From NCBI RefSeq assembly GCF_005403045.1, contig NZ_BJCL01000018.1, forward strand, positions 38,425 through 102,424: a stretch of DNA of 64,000 nt, in the 5' to 3' direction. How positions within the stretch are numbered: the stretch's first letter is position 1; each line of letters starts with the position of its first letter. The position numbers and the translations under genes are program-made. The notes beneath the pieces were generated by a model, which saw only the letters and a list, made by a program, of their open reading frames with translations, made no database searches and was not told the origin of the DNA. Source of the stretch: Pseudaquabacterium pictum (GTDB taxonomy: Bacteria > Pseudomonadota > Gammaproteobacteria > Burkholderiales > Burkholderiaceae_C). Below are positions 16,366 through 24,521 of the stretch, piece by piece.

Positions 16366-16916
16366 GCTGCACCTCCGGCGCGAACGTTGCGAGCACCCAC
16401 GACGCGACGCCCACCCCAAAGAAGCAGGGCCAAGACCGCCACGCCACCGGCGCCCCAGCCTGCGTACTTCGTCCAGGCGTGGGATGCGACAGCCTCCTCG
16501 GTGTGCGCCTCCTCGTGGATGTCGAGTTCACCGGCCAGCAAGTCGGTTTCTTTGCCGGCGATGACGGTTGCGGCGACAGGCAGAACGCCGGGCTTGGGCT
16601 CGGTAGGCAGCACGACCTCGTACTCGTCTTCGCCTTGCTTCTCGGCCTTGAACTTCGCGCCGCCGATCTCGAGCTCGATCTGCGCGCCGCGCACCGGGCT
16701 GTTGTCGGCAAAGCGGTCGAGGTACAGCGTGATCTGCTTGCCGTTGAGCACACCGACGAGTTCAAAGATCTCGGACACAGCCGAGAAGCGCGGGAGCGCC
16801 TGTCCGACGGCCGCGGGTGCAGCGTCACCGTGGTCATGGCCTTCGCCGGCCCAGGCAGGGGATGCGACTAGGAGGGCCGCCGCGAGCAGTGCGGCCGGGA
16901 GATACGGGAAGTTCAT
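16362..16916 (-). CDS. Detached CzcB N-terminal domain, membrane anchored
   Basis: 184 residues: signal peptide, a GEGHDHGD metal-binding-like stretch, then a beta-sandwich domain (FSAVSEIFELVGVLNGK to ETDLLAGELDIHEE) that in typical CzcB proteins sits at the N-terminus of the adaptor. A single C-terminal hydrophobic span (about 150-168) and Arg-rich end anchor it in the inner membrane. It probably delivers or senses metal for the efflux complex. It overlaps czcB by four bases, so a constant ratio of the two is likely. Confidence 0.82.
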   Translation of the reverse strand: MNFPYLPAALLAAALLVASPAWAGEGHDHGDAAPAAVGQALPRFSAVSEIFELVGVLNGKQITLYLDRFADNSPVRGAQIELEIGGAKFKAEKQGEDEYEVVLPTEPKPGVLPVAATVIAGKETDLLAGELDIHEEAHTEEAVASHAWTKYAGWGAGGVAVLALLLWGGRRVVGARNVRAGGAA

Positions 16917-16981
16917 GGAGGGGTTCCTGAAGAATTGGGTGGGCAGCGTCATGGACGTGTTGCCGGGGCTTCGCTGCGGCG

Positions 16982-18286
16982 TCACTGGGGGAGCAGGCCG
17001 AGGGCCTGGCGCCAGGCAGAGATCGCTGCTGAGAGCTCGATGCGGGTACGGGCCGCCTGTCGGTCGGCCTCGGCGGCTTCGGCCTCGATGCGCAGGCGTG
17101 TCGGCAGATCGGTTTCGCCGAGTCGGAACGACTTGTCGAAGAAGCCGCGCGACTCGCGGGCCAGCTGCGCGCGCCTTTCGGCGGCGGCCAACTGGGTGCG
17201 CGAGGCCTCGACCCGCACGCGCGCCGCTTCCCGTTCTGCGATGAGACGTTCGCGTTCCAGGGCCAGTTGCGCCTGGATCTCGGCGGCCTCGGCGCGCGCG
17301 TTGGCGCGTCGGGCATCAGAGCGTGGGCCAGCGCCGAAAGGGATGCGGATGCCCAGCGTGATGGTTTGCTGGGAGGCCTCGCCGCGGGCACCGCGGTCAC
17401 GCGTCGTCGCCAGCATCAGCTCGGGGTTGGCGCGCGACTGGCTCGCAGTCAGTGCGACGGTTCGCTCGGCCACAGCTGCCCGGTCCTTGAGTTCCTGCAG
17501 CGCGGCGTGGGCTTCGAGGTCAGCTGCTGCGGCGCCGGGATCCGGCTCAGTCAGGGTGTCGCCTGCCTCGGACAAGGCAGGTGCGGTGCCCGCAAGTGCG
17601 CGCAAATGCTGTCGGGCCGCCGCAAGGCCGGCCTCTGCCTGCGCCACGCTGGCTTCCGCGCTGGCCACGGCGCCATCAGCCTGGTGCTGGTCGGCGCGTG
17701 CCAGATCGCCAGCCTTCGCACGCCGAGCCACGTCGGCGGCGATGAGGCGGGTGTTGTCCAGCTGATCGCGGGCGGTTCCGACCTCGATACGCGCACGCTG
17801 CCATTGCCACCAGGCGTCGCGAACGGTGGCTGCCACGCGCAGTTGGGCCGCGGTTGCCCGGCTCTCGATGGCGGCACCTTCGGCGTCGGCCAGCGCCGCG
17901 CTGCTGCCGCGCTCTCCAGGCAACCACAGCGGCACGGCGATGCCGACCTCGACTTCGCGCGCGCCGTTGTTGCTGCCCAGGCGGTCGGTCTTGTTCGAGA
18001 CTTCCAGGGCCGCCGGCTCGGGCGTCCACGCCTTGGCGGCACTTTGTTGGGCACGCGCGGCGTCGCGGCGCGCCTGCAGTGCCATGGCCTCGGGCTGGCG
18101 GGCCCAGGCGGCGTCAAATGCTTGCCGCAGGCTCAGCGGGCTGGTGGCGCCGGCTGCGCCGACCGTGACAGGGGGTGCAGTGGTCGCGGTCGCTGTCTGT
18201 GCCTGCGCGGCCAAGCTGCAGGCGGCCATGGTGGCTGCTGCGCTGGCGCGCAGCAGCCAGACCGTTGTTCGAGTTCTAGGTGTCAT
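16982..18286 (-). CDS. czcC: TolC-family outer-membrane channel, CzcC-like
   Basis: 434 residues from the ATG at 18286: signal peptide to about residue 30, then two repeated outer-membrane-factor halves with long Ala/Arg/Glu-rich coiled-coil helices typical of TolC proteins. It is the outer-membrane exit duct of the CzcCBA pump. It precedes the adaptor genes by 65 bases in the same direction, in the standard C-B-A order. Confidence 0.88.
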   Translation of the reverse strand: MTPRTRTTVWLLRASAAATMAACSLAAQAQTATATTAPPVTVGAAGATSPLSLRQAFDAAWARQPEAMALQARRDAARAQQSAAKAWTPEPAALEVSNKTDRLGSNNGAREVEVGIAVPLWLPGERGSSAALADAEGAAIESRATAAQLRVAATVRDAWWQWQRARIEVGTARDQLDNTRLIAADVARRAKAGDLARADQHQADGAVASAEASVAQAEAGLAAARQHLRALAGTAPALSEAGDTLTEPDPGAAAADLEAHAALQELKDRAAVAERTVALTASQSRANPELMLATTRDRGARGEASQQTITLGIRIPFGAGPRSDARRANARAEAAEIQAQLALERERLIAEREAARVRVEASRTQLAAAERRAQLARESRGFFDKSFRLGETDLPTRLRIEAEAAEADRQAARTRIELSAAISAWRQALGLLPQ

Positions 18287-18429
18287 CCGATGCTCCAGTG
18301 TTGAAAACAACTCACGGGAGATCGGCAAGCGGCGACCAAGAGGTCGCGTCGTGCCCGAAGGCGCCGCATGCTGCGGCGCGCACTCAGGCGCGAACGGGCT
18401 TCAGAGAAGGAAGAGACCCGCCTCGCCGA

Positions 18430-18828
18430 TCAGGCGAGGGGCAGCCACTGAGGGCGTTCGGGTCGGGTCGGTGCGTGCGCACCACTGGCTTCGTCGAGGG
18501 AGGCGCTGCGATGCCCCGTCGAGAGTGCACCAGGCAGCGCCGACGGCAGATTCAGCATCATGCTGCAGGTGCCGTGGCAATGGCCGCAGTCCAGGTCCAT
18601 GGCGCCGGGCGCTTTGCCATCACCGGCATCCGGGTTCACATCCGAGGTGGTGGTTGGATCGGCGTCCAACCCGGCCCCGTTGCTGGCGTCAGCATGGTGC
18701 TGGTGGTCGTGGTGACCGAAATGCTCGGCCCCGGCCTGGGTCTCGTGCCCGCAATACGACGCCACGGCCGCCCAGCTGAACTGGAGCGGCAAGAGGGCGA
18801 GCAGGACGATGGCGAGGATTCGACGCAC
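18430..18828 (-). CDS. czcI: CzcI-like small metal-responsive protein
   Basis: 132 residues from a GTG at 18828 that begins RRILAIVLLALLPLQFSWA, a signal peptide like that of CzcI. The mature part is rich in His and Cys (HFGHHDHQHHAD and DLDCGHCHGTC), consistent with a periplasmic Zn/Co/Cd-binding regulator found at the head of czcICBA operons. The longer upstream frame is not conserved-looking. It lies 143 bases upstream of czcC, the classical place. Confidence 0.75.
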   Translation of the reverse strand: MRRILAIVLLALLPLQFSWAAVASYCGHETQAGAEHFGHHDHQHHADASNGAGLDADPTTTSDVNPDAGDGKAPGAMDLDCGHCHGTCSMMLNLPSALPGALSTGHRSASLDEASGAHAPTRPERPQWLPLA

Positions 18829-18892
18829 GGGCAAGAGTCTAGCGGCTACAGGGTTGGCCTCGGCGCGACCATGGCGACCGGACTGTGGGGTT

Positions 18893-19606
18893 TCACCACT
18901 TCGCGGCACGAATGCGTGCAACGTTGCGGTTCATCCGGTGGCGGATCACGCGTTCGTACAGCCAACGCTTGAGGCCAGACAGGTTGGAACCGTGGCGCGC
19001 GTAGAAGGCGTCCGGGCTGTCGAAGAGGCCGAAGTCGTCGGCGATGCCTTCCTTCTGGATGTAGGTGTCCTGGCCACGCCATTCGACGCCGGGAGCCGAC
19101 AGGTCGCGAGTGGCGGCGCCGTAGCCGCAGAAGCGGCGCGCCTGGGGGAAGCGGCGCTGCAGGCTGGCCAGGTAGGGCGCATCGAGGATGAAGCCTTCGA
19201 GTGCGATCCAGCGGCTTTCCAGACTGACTTCGACCCAGCTGTGGATGATGCGCTGGGGGGCCAGTGCGTAGGCCAGGCCGGTGATCGCGCCCTTCTGCAG
19301 CGGCTTGTCGATCGTGAAGCCATGGAAGCGGCTGGGGATGCCCACCGCGCGCAGCAAGGCCATCAGCAGCGTGCTCTTGGTGTTGCACTGGCCGATGCCG
19401 TCGGCCAGCACCGTGGATGCCGGCAGTTCGTCGCCCTCGTTGTAGCCAAAGGCGATCTCGTTGCGGACGAAGTCGTAGACAGCGCCGATGCGGTCGTAGG
19501 GGCTGAGGGTTCGCCAGCCGCGACGGGCGACCAGGGACTCGATGTCCGGGTGGTGAACATCTAGCAGCGGCGTCGCTGCCAACAAGGGGTGCATGGCGTC
19601 GGACAT
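18893..19606 (-). CDS. Transglutaminase-like cysteine protein
   Basis: 237 residues, no signal peptide. The core matches the transglutaminase-like superfamily: catalytic Cys74 in GIGQCNTKS, a His in RIIHSWVEV, and a following acidic segment. Such proteins act as proteases, amidases or acyltransferases. It lies between the CDF transporter and czcI, on the same strand and 13 bases after the CDF stop, so it is likely co-transcribed from the CadR-type promoter. A role in metal resistance is not established for this family, which makes the linkage notable. Confidence 0.82.
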   Translation of the reverse strand: MSDAMHPLLAATPLLDVHHPDIESLVARRGWRTLSPYDRIGAVYDFVRNEIAFGYNEGDELPASTVLADGIGQCNTKSTLLMALLRAVGIPSRFHGFTIDKPLQKGAITGLAYALAPQRIIHSWVEVSLESRWIALEGFILDAPYLASLQRRFPQARRFCGYGAATRDLSAPGVEWRGQDTYIQKEGIADDFGLFDSPDAFYARHGSNLSGLKRWLYERVIRHRMNRNVARIRAAKW

Positions 19607-19619
19607 GGCGTCGTTCCCT

Positions 19620-20252
19620 TCAAGCTTGCGCCGGCACAGGGCGCAGTTCAGCCCGGGCCTGCTGGATGACGGAGCGCGCGGCGGTCAGCGCGAGCACGCC
19701 CATGACCGCGGCGACGGCCAGGTCGGGCCAGCCGCTGCCGGTGCCGAAAACGCCCAGCGCAGCGGCCATCACTGCCACGTTGCCGATCGCATCGTTGCGG
19801 CTGCACAGCCACACCGAGCGCATGTTGGCGTCGCCCTCGCGCCAGGCGTAGAGCATCGCGGCCACCGACACGTTGGCCAGCAGCGCCAGGGCGCCGATCG
19901 CGCCCATCGTCACCGGCTCGGGCACAGTGCCCGCGGCGGCCGACCAGGCGGCCCGGCCGAGCACGAACACGCCGAACGCGCCCATGGTCAGGCCCTTGAA
20001 GAGAGCGGCCCGTGCGCGCCAGGTCAGGGCCATGCCGAGCACGAGAAGCGAGATGCCGTAATTGGCCGCGTCGCCGAAGAAGTCGACCGCATCTGCCAGC
20101 AGCGACACCGACCCGGCGCGCAGGCCACCGGCGAGTTCGATGCCGAACATCACCGCGTTGATGATCAGCGCCACCCACAGCACGCGGCGGTAGCGCGGGC
20201 TCTGGCTGGCGGGTGGGGCGGTGCAGCCGTGGCTGCAGCAGGAGTCGCTCAT
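19620..20252 (-). CDS. CDF-type cation efflux transporter
   Basis: 210 residues with a Cys/His-rich N-terminus (SDSCCSHGC) and about five to six spans. The metal-site motifs ADAVDFFGDAAN (span 2) and SRNDAIGNVAV (span 5) identify the cation diffusion facilitator superfamily, but the long cytoplasmic C-terminal domain of CzcD is absent. It exports divalent metal from the cytoplasm. It is the first gene after a MerR-type promoter at 20279-20310 and opposite ynfA-cadR, which indicates control by the neighbouring CadR. Confidence 0.88.
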   Translation of the reverse strand: MSDSCCSHGCTAPPASQSPRYRRVLWVALIINAVMFGIELAGGLRAGSVSLLADAVDFFGDAANYGISLLVLGMALTWRARAALFKGLTMGAFGVFVLGRAAWSAAAGTVPEPVTMGAIGALALLANVSVAAMLYAWREGDANMRSVWLCSRNDAIGNVAVMAAALGVFGTGSGWPDLAVAAVMGVLALTAARSVIQQARAELRPVPAQA

Positions 20253-20278
20253 AAGAGGCTTTCGCGTGTCGATGCAGG

Positions 20279-20310
20279 TATTTGAAACCCTGTAGCGGCT
20301 CCAGAGTCAA
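20279..20310 (-). promoter_or_regulatory. MerR/CadR-type promoter-operator of the efflux operon
   Basis: On the minus strand: -35 TTGACT (20310-20305), a 20-base spacer and -10 CAAATA (20284-20279); shifting by one gives 19 bases with TCAAAT. The spacer holds an imperfect dyad, ACTCTGGAG facing CTACAGGGT. Overlong spacers with a central dyad are characteristic of promoters activated by MerR-family proteins. The nearest such protein is CadR at 20722. Confidence 0.8.
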
Positions 20311-20367
20311 GCGGCTATGCTGCGATTCGTTGGCGTGTCACTCCGCGCACGTCGAGAGCCCTGAACC

Positions 20368-20706
20368 ATGTTCGATTTCCTTCGCTTCACAGGACTGTTC
20401 TTCATCACCGCGATCGCCGAGATCGTCGGCTGCTACCTGCCCTGGCTGGTGCTGACCCAGGGCCGCCCGGTCTGGTGGCTGTTGCCCGCGGCGGCTTCGC
20501 TGGCGGCATTCGCGTGGCTGTTGACCTTGCATCCGAGCGCTGCGGGCCGCACCTATGCGGCCTACGGTGGTGTCTATGTCGTTGTTGCGTTGCTCTGGTT
20601 GTGGCGCGTCGACGGTGTCATGCCGACGCGATGGGATCTCGTCGGTGGCGCCATCTGCCTCGCCGGCATGGCGATCATTGCGCTGCAGCCCAGGGCTGCC
20701 AGCTGA
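20368..20706 (+). CDS. ynfA: YnfA/UPF0060 small membrane protein
   Basis: 112 residues with four membrane spans and the typical YnfA sequence ([37 protein letters not shown]). YnfA proteins are SMR-like small membrane proteins of uncertain transport function that often accompany metal regulators. It is 15 bases upstream of cadR and probably co-transcribed. Confidence 0.9.
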   Translation: MFDFLRFTGLFFITAIAEIVGCYLPWLVLTQGRPVWWLLPAAASLAAFAWLLTLHPSAAGRTYAAYGGVYVVVALLWLWRVDGVMPTRWDLVGGAICLAGMAIIALQPRAAS

Positions 20707-20721
20707 AGAGGAGGCACGACC

Positions 20722-21192
20722 ATGAAGATCGGCGAACTGGCCCTGGCGGCGCAGACCCAGGTCGAGACCATCCGCTACTACGAGCGCGAGGGCCTGCTGC
20801 CGCAGGCGCCGCGCAGCGAAGGCAACTACCGCATCTACGGGCCCGAGCACGTCGAGCGTCTGGCGTTCGTGCGCCATTGCCGGTCACTGGACATGACGCT
20901 GGACGAGATTCGCGTGCTGCTGCGCTTCAAGGACCAGCCGCAGGCGGAGTGCGGCGAGGTCAACGCGCTGCTCGACGAACACATCGGCCATGTTGCCACC
21001 CGCATCCGTGAGTTGCGCCAGCTGGAGAAGCAACTGAAGGCGCTGCGCGAGCAGTGCGCGGGCAGCAGCGAGGCTGCACGCTGCGGGATCCTGAACGAGC
21101 TGGTGCAGGCCTCGTCAGTGCCGGCTGCCGCAGCGGCCAAGGTGCCTGGTCACCACGTGGGTGGCTCGCACACTCGCGGCAGTCGACGTTAG
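20722..21192 (+). CDS. cadR: CadR/PbrR-type MerR-family regulator (Cd/Pb responsive)
   Basis: 156 residues: an N-terminal MerR helix-turn-helix (residues 1-70), a dimerisation helix, and metal ligands Cys77 (AECGE) and Cys112 (REQCAGS), with Cys121 nearby, as in Cd(II)/Pb(II)-responsive CadR. The C-terminal tail is His/Gly/Arg-rich (GHHVGGSHT), a known variable feature. It should bind the overlong-spacer promoter at 20279-20310 and activate the efflux operon when metal is present. Confidence 0.92.
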   Translation: MKIGELALAAQTQVETIRYYEREGLLPQAPRSEGNYRIYGPEHVERLAFVRHCRSLDMTLDEIRVLLRFKDQPQAECGEVNALLDEHIGHVATRIRELRQLEKQLKALREQCAGSSEAARCGILNELVQASSVPAAAAAKVPGHHVGGSHTRGSRR

Positions 21193-21328
21193 CAGTGACG
21201 AGCAGGTCTGCTGGGCTGCCAAGCACGACAACACATTTTCGCTCCACATGTGCGGCGGGCTCGCCGTGCAGAGCACTTGCGGCCAGCACGCGTCGCGGAC
21301 GCCCGGCTGCGGTGGCGCTCAAGGCCGC

Positions 21329-21742
21329 TCAGGGCACTTGCTCCTCGAACTGCATCAGAGCCTCGATCAATGGGCAGTTCACCTTGCGTTTCGTCGTCGA
21401 GCAGCTGCTGACCAGGTCTTGCAAGGCAGCCTCCAGAACCCGCAGGGCCTGCAGCCGTTGCCGCACGTCCGCGAGTTTGTGCTCGCCAATCTGTCGTGCT
21501 GCCGAACATCCTCGCCCATCGTCGAGCGACAAGAGTGCGTGCACGTCATCGAGGGTGAAGCCCAGCGACTGCGCCCGCTTAATGAAACGCAGTCGCGTCA
21601 GCGCCGATGGTGCATACCTGCCGATGCCGCCGGCCGGGCGGTCAGGGACGGCCAGCAGGTCGCGGCGCTGGTAGTAGCGAACCGTCTCAACGTTGACCCC
21701 GGCCGCTGCGGCAAGTTGGCCGATCGTCATTTGTTCCATCAT
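21329..21742 (-). CDS. merR: MerR, mercury-responsive regulator
   Basis: 137 residues. The three Hg(II)-binding cysteines are at 79, 114 and 123, with the same 35- and 9-residue spacings as in well-studied MerR proteins. The N-terminal helix-turn-helix is intact. It is divergent from merTP across a mer promoter. The ATG at 21742 sits 5 bases from the -35 of the divergent promoter, so MerR represses its own gene as well. Confidence 0.95.
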   Translation of the reverse strand: MMEQMTIGQLAAAAGVNVETVRYYQRRDLLAVPDRPAGGIGRYAPSALTRLRFIKRAQSLGFTLDDVHALLSLDDGRGCSAARQIGEHKLADVRQRLQALRVLEAALQDLVSSCSTTKRKVNCPLIEALMQFEEQVP

Positions 21743-21746
21743 GGGC

Positions 21747-21777
21747 TTGACTCCGTACTCAGGTACGTACCTAGACT
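21747..21777 (+). promoter_or_regulatory. mer promoter-operator
   Basis: -35 TTGACT (21747-21752), 19-base spacer, -10 TAGACT (21772-21777). The spacer contains the inverted repeat CGTAC-TCAG-GTACG, the MerR dyad. The 19-base spacing is the hallmark of a promoter that MerR untwists on binding Hg(II). Confidence 0.92.
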
Positions 21778-21806
21778 AGCTGCAATCGATCCCTACAGGA
21801 ACAGGT

Positions 21807-22157
21807 ATGTCACGGCCCTTGACGACTTCCGGCTCACTGCTGGGCGGCGCCGCCGCTGCAATTGGCGCTTCGGCCTGTTGCGCCGGCCCTTTGCTGCTGG
21901 TGGTGCTCGGCGTCGGTGGCGCGTGGGGTTCGCGTCTGGTGGCCCTGGAGGTTTACCAGCCTTACTTCATCGCGGCTGCGCTGGCGTTCTTCGGTTACGC
22001 GTTTTTCAAGCTGTACCGCAGTCCTGAGGCCTGTAAGCCAGGCGAGGCGTGTGTCATCCCCGCAGTGCGCCGACGGCAGCGTGTCATCTTCTGGGTGGTC
22101 GCCGCTGCGGCAGTGGCCTTGATGGCGTTTCCGCTGTATGCGCCGCTCTTCTACTGA
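21807..22157 (+). CDS. merT: MerT, mercuric ion membrane transporter
   Basis: 116 residues with three spans. The Cys24-Cys25 pair in the first span and Cys76/Cys82 in the cytoplasmic loop are at the canonical MerT positions. It takes Hg(II) from MerP and passes it into the cytoplasm. It is the first gene after the mer promoter. Confidence 0.95.
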   Translation: MSRPLTTSGSLLGGAAAAIGASACCAGPLLLVVLGVGGAWGSRLVALEVYQPYFIAAALAFFGYAFFKLYRSPEACKPGEACVIPAVRRRQRVIFWVVAAAAVALMAFPLYAPLFY

Positions 22158-22166
22158 GGTCATCCC

Positions 22167-22451
22167 ATGAAGTTCATTCCTGTCCTGATTGCTGGCCTTG
22201 TTGCCTCCGCGGGCGTCATGGCCGCCGGCTCCCGCACGGCTACGCTGGACGTGACCAAGATGGACTGCGCGGTGTGCCCGATCACCGTTCGGAAGGCGCT
22301 CGAGAAGGTGCCTGGCGTGGAGACCGCCAAGGTCGACTTCAAGACCAAGCGCGCGGTCGTCGCGTTCGACCCGGCGAAGACCTCGCCCGAGGCACTGACC
22401 CGGGCGACCGCTGACGCGGGCTTCCCTTCGTCGGTGGGTTCGGTGAAGTGA
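22167..22451 (+). CDS. merP: MerP, periplasmic mercury-binding protein
   Basis: 94 residues: signal peptide ending near VMAAGS, then an HMA domain with the Hg-binding motif MDCAVC (Cys34, Cys37). It binds Hg(II) in the periplasm and hands it to MerT. Normally merA (the reductase) follows; here the next gene is a small GDCCVFCSYG protein overlapping by four bases. Confidence 0.95.
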   Translation: MKFIPVLIAGLVASAGVMAAGSRTATLDVTKMDCAVCPITVRKALEKVPGVETAKVDFKTKRAVVAFDPAKTSPEALTRATADAGFPSSVGSVK

Positions 22452-22684
22452 CCGAAATCGTTCTTCAATCGGTCCTTGCCTGCCCGCACTGCGGGCATGC
22501 GAAGGAGGAAACGATGCCGACAGACGCCTGCCAATGGTTCTACGAGTGCGAGAACTGCAAGACGGTATTACGCCCCAAGCCGGGCGACTGCTGCGTGTTC
22601 TGCTCGTACGGCACGAACAAGTGCCCGCCCATCCAGGCAGATGGTTCGTCGTGCTGCGGCTGTCCGACGACAGAGCCGAGTTGA
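22448..22684 (+). CDS. GDCCVFCSYG-motif small Cys-rich protein
   Basis: 78 residues starting at a GTG that overlaps the merP stop (GTGA). It has two zinc-ribbon-like CxxC pairs (CPHC and CENC) and the signature GDCCVFCSYG at 46-55, known as a conserved motif of small proteins associated with mer operons and metal loci. 13 Cys in 78 residues indicate binding of a soft metal such as Hg(II). Its exact role is unknown. Confidence 0.85.
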   Translation: MTEIVLQSVLACPHCGHAKEETMPTDACQWFYECENCKTVLRPKPGDCCVFCSYGTNKCPPIQADGSSCCGCPTTEPS

Positions 22685-22936
22685 CATAACTAATATCGAC
22701 GCTCATTCCGGGCCGCTTGACAGCCCGAGGGGCCATTTTGACGATCTTGATCGACCTGGCAGCGTCCCGAAGCAGGTCTTTCACAGCTGCCGTCGCTGCC
22801 CGCCCAGCGCCTTGCCAAGCGCGTTGCTGGTCGAGCAAGTGCTTCGGTCGACGACGTGCGTTGCCTCGGCTGAGCAATCTCGTCGGCGTCGATTTACGCG
22901 CCGGCATGTGCACCGCGCTACCGCGCGGCCCTGTGG

Positions 22937-23215
22937 TCAGGCGAAATTGAAGTAAAAGCGGGCCGCAAGCACGAGAGTCGCGCGACCTTCCATCTGCTTG
23001 GCTCGCTTGAGAGCCGCCGGGGCGAACAGCGCCTGCGTCACCTCGTTCTGCTGCACGCCTTCTCGTGCCTCGGCTCCACTGACGAAGTGCTCATCGAATT
23101 CCCGTGCAAAGCCCGCGCGAGCATCCTGCTCGTTTTCCGCGTAGGCGACGCGCGCCAAAAGTGTCCTGCCCTCACCGGTAGCGCCATAGTCTTGCCACAC
23201 AGTCCACAGTTTCAT
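22937..23215 (-). CDS. Hypothetical small protein
   Basis: 92 residues starting MKLWTVWQDYGATGEG. I do not recognise the family. The amino-acid composition is normal for a soluble protein and not that of a shadow frame. It stands alone; the 252 bases between it and the mer operon show no convincing gene. No signal peptide or membrane span is seen. Confidence 0.45.
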   Translation of the reverse strand: MKLWTVWQDYGATGEGRTLLARVAYAENEQDARAGFAREFDEHFVSGAEAREGVQQNEVTQALFAPAALKRAKQMEGRATLVLAARFYFNFA

Positions 23216-23489
23216 GTTTCGGCTCTTTCGCTGACCACCATTCGCGGCGTGCGCCGTGCAAATCGATCCGAGGGAGGACCGCGTTGCCGACGCAGATCCT
23301 CGCCTGTCGAAGCCAGTGGTACAAATCTGCCATGACTACTGTCCACTGCACCATCGAGACCGACCCAGATTCCGGCGGCTTTGTGGGCTGGGTGATCGGC
23401 TTCAGGCACTTCGCAGCAACCGGTTCAACGCCGGACGAGGTCGAATCCAGGCTTCGACGTCAGGTCCTGAGCGTTCATGAGTCCGGCGG

Positions 23490-23495
23490 CCTAGT
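23490..23495. repeat. Left target-site duplication of the IS481-family element (CCTAGT)
   Basis: CCTAGT directly abuts the left end of the IS and recurs at 24516-24521. It matches the NCTAGN target preference of IS481-type elements. Confidence 0.9.
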
Positions 23496-24429
23496 TGTTG
23501 AGTTTCAACAGGTTGTTCCCGAACAGGCGGTAGGCTGGAGGGCGGTAGCCGAGGGCTGAGTGTGGCCGCCGGGCGTTGTAGTAGGCCAGGAAGGCTGGCA
23601 GCCATGCCGTTCGCTCGGCGCTGTTGGCCCATACCCGTCCGTAGGCCCATTCGCGCAGGCAGGTCTGGATGAAGCGCTCTGCCTTCCCGTTGGTCTGGGG
23701 GCAATAAGGCTTGGTGAACGAGTGCTTGATGCCCAGGGCCTGGCAGGTCTTGGCGAACAGCTTAGAGCGGTACGCACTGCCGTTGTCGGTGATCAGCCGC
23801 TTGATCGTCACGCCCAGCGCGGCGTAGTGCGCCACACTGGCCTTGAGGAACTCCACCGCCGAGGTCTTGCGCTCGTCGGGGTGCATCTGAACGAAGCCCG
23901 CACGCGAGTGGTCATCGATGGCCACATGCGCGAACTCCCATCCCGCGCCCTCGACCGAATCGCGGCGATCGCCAGTCACGCGATGGCTGGGCCGCACGAT
24001 GCGCCCGAGCTTCTTGGTGTCGATGTGAAGCAGCTCGCCGGGCGCTTCGTGCTCGTAGCGCACGACCGGCTTGGCCGGCTCCAGCGCACTCAGGCTGGAC
24101 AGCCCCAAGCTGGCGACGAAGCGGCTGATGGTGGCCACGCTGCGGCCGACGACCGCGGCGATCCGGCGCACCGGCATGCGGCTGCGCCGTAGGCCCTCGA
24201 TGCGCTCTGCCAGTTCGGCGTCGATGCTGTTGCGAGTGCGCAGCGGGCGAGAACTGCGATCGACCAGGCCATCCTCGCCTGCGGCCTCGTACCTCGCGAG
24301 CCACTTGCGTGCTGTGCGCAGGCTCACCCCAGCGGCGTTGGCCGCCGCCGCCAGCCCCATCTGGGCAACCCGTTCGACCAGCAGGCGCCGGCCCTGCCAG
24401 GTCAATCTGGCATTCTTATGGGTGTTCAC
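23491..24429 (-). CDS. IS481-family transposase
   Basis: 312 residues from the GTG at 24429 (VNTHKNARLTWQG, the usual N-terminus of this family). N-terminal helix-turn-helix segments (about 10-110) are followed by a DDE catalytic core: Asp in LHIDTKKLG, Asp in ITDNGSAY and Glu in NGKAERFIQT. The stop codon TAG lies outside the IS proper: its bases come from the target-site copy at 23491-23495, so insertion at NCTAGN completes the gene. Confidence 0.93.
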   Translation of the reverse strand: MNTHKNARLTWQGRRLLVERVAQMGLAAAANAAGVSLRTARKWLARYEAAGEDGLVDRSSRPLRTRNSIDAELAERIEGLRRSRMPVRRIAAVVGRSVATISRFVASLGLSSLSALEPAKPVVRYEHEAPGELLHIDTKKLGRIVRPSHRVTGDRRDSVEGAGWEFAHVAIDDHSRAGFVQMHPDERKTSAVEFLKASVAHYAALGVTIKRLITDNGSAYRSKLFAKTCQALGIKHSFTKPYCPQTNGKAERFIQTCLREWAYGRVWANSAERTAWLPAFLAYYNARRPHSALGYRPPAYRLFGNNLLKLNN

Positions 24430-24515
24430 TCGGTCGATCCCTTCTGTGAGTCCTGAAGCGTTGCAACTCCAGTCTCCCAGACCCGGCCGGGTGAACAACC
24501 TATTGAGACATCACA
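23496..24515 (-). mobile_element. IS481-family insertion sequence, 1,020 bp, intact
   Basis: The left end begins TGTTGAGTTTCAACAGGTTG and the right end, read inward on the other strand, TGTGATGTCTCAATAGGTTG; both continue TTC. These are imperfect terminal inverted repeats. Six-base direct repeats CCTAGT flank the element on both sides, and the host reading frame is restored on excision in silico. One transposase gene fills the element. The intact ends and uneroded target duplication suggest a recent insertion. Confidence 0.92.
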
Positions 24516-24521
24516 CCTAGT
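24516..24521. repeat. Right target-site duplication of the IS481-family element (CCTAGT)
   Basis: Second copy of CCTAGT, immediately after the right terminal repeat; see the left copy at 23490. Confidence 0.9.

Noticed and set aside
22717..22950. Possible 77-residue gene after the mer operon
   Set aside because: Arg/Ala/Ser-rich composition, no ribosome site and no family; it looks like random open frame.
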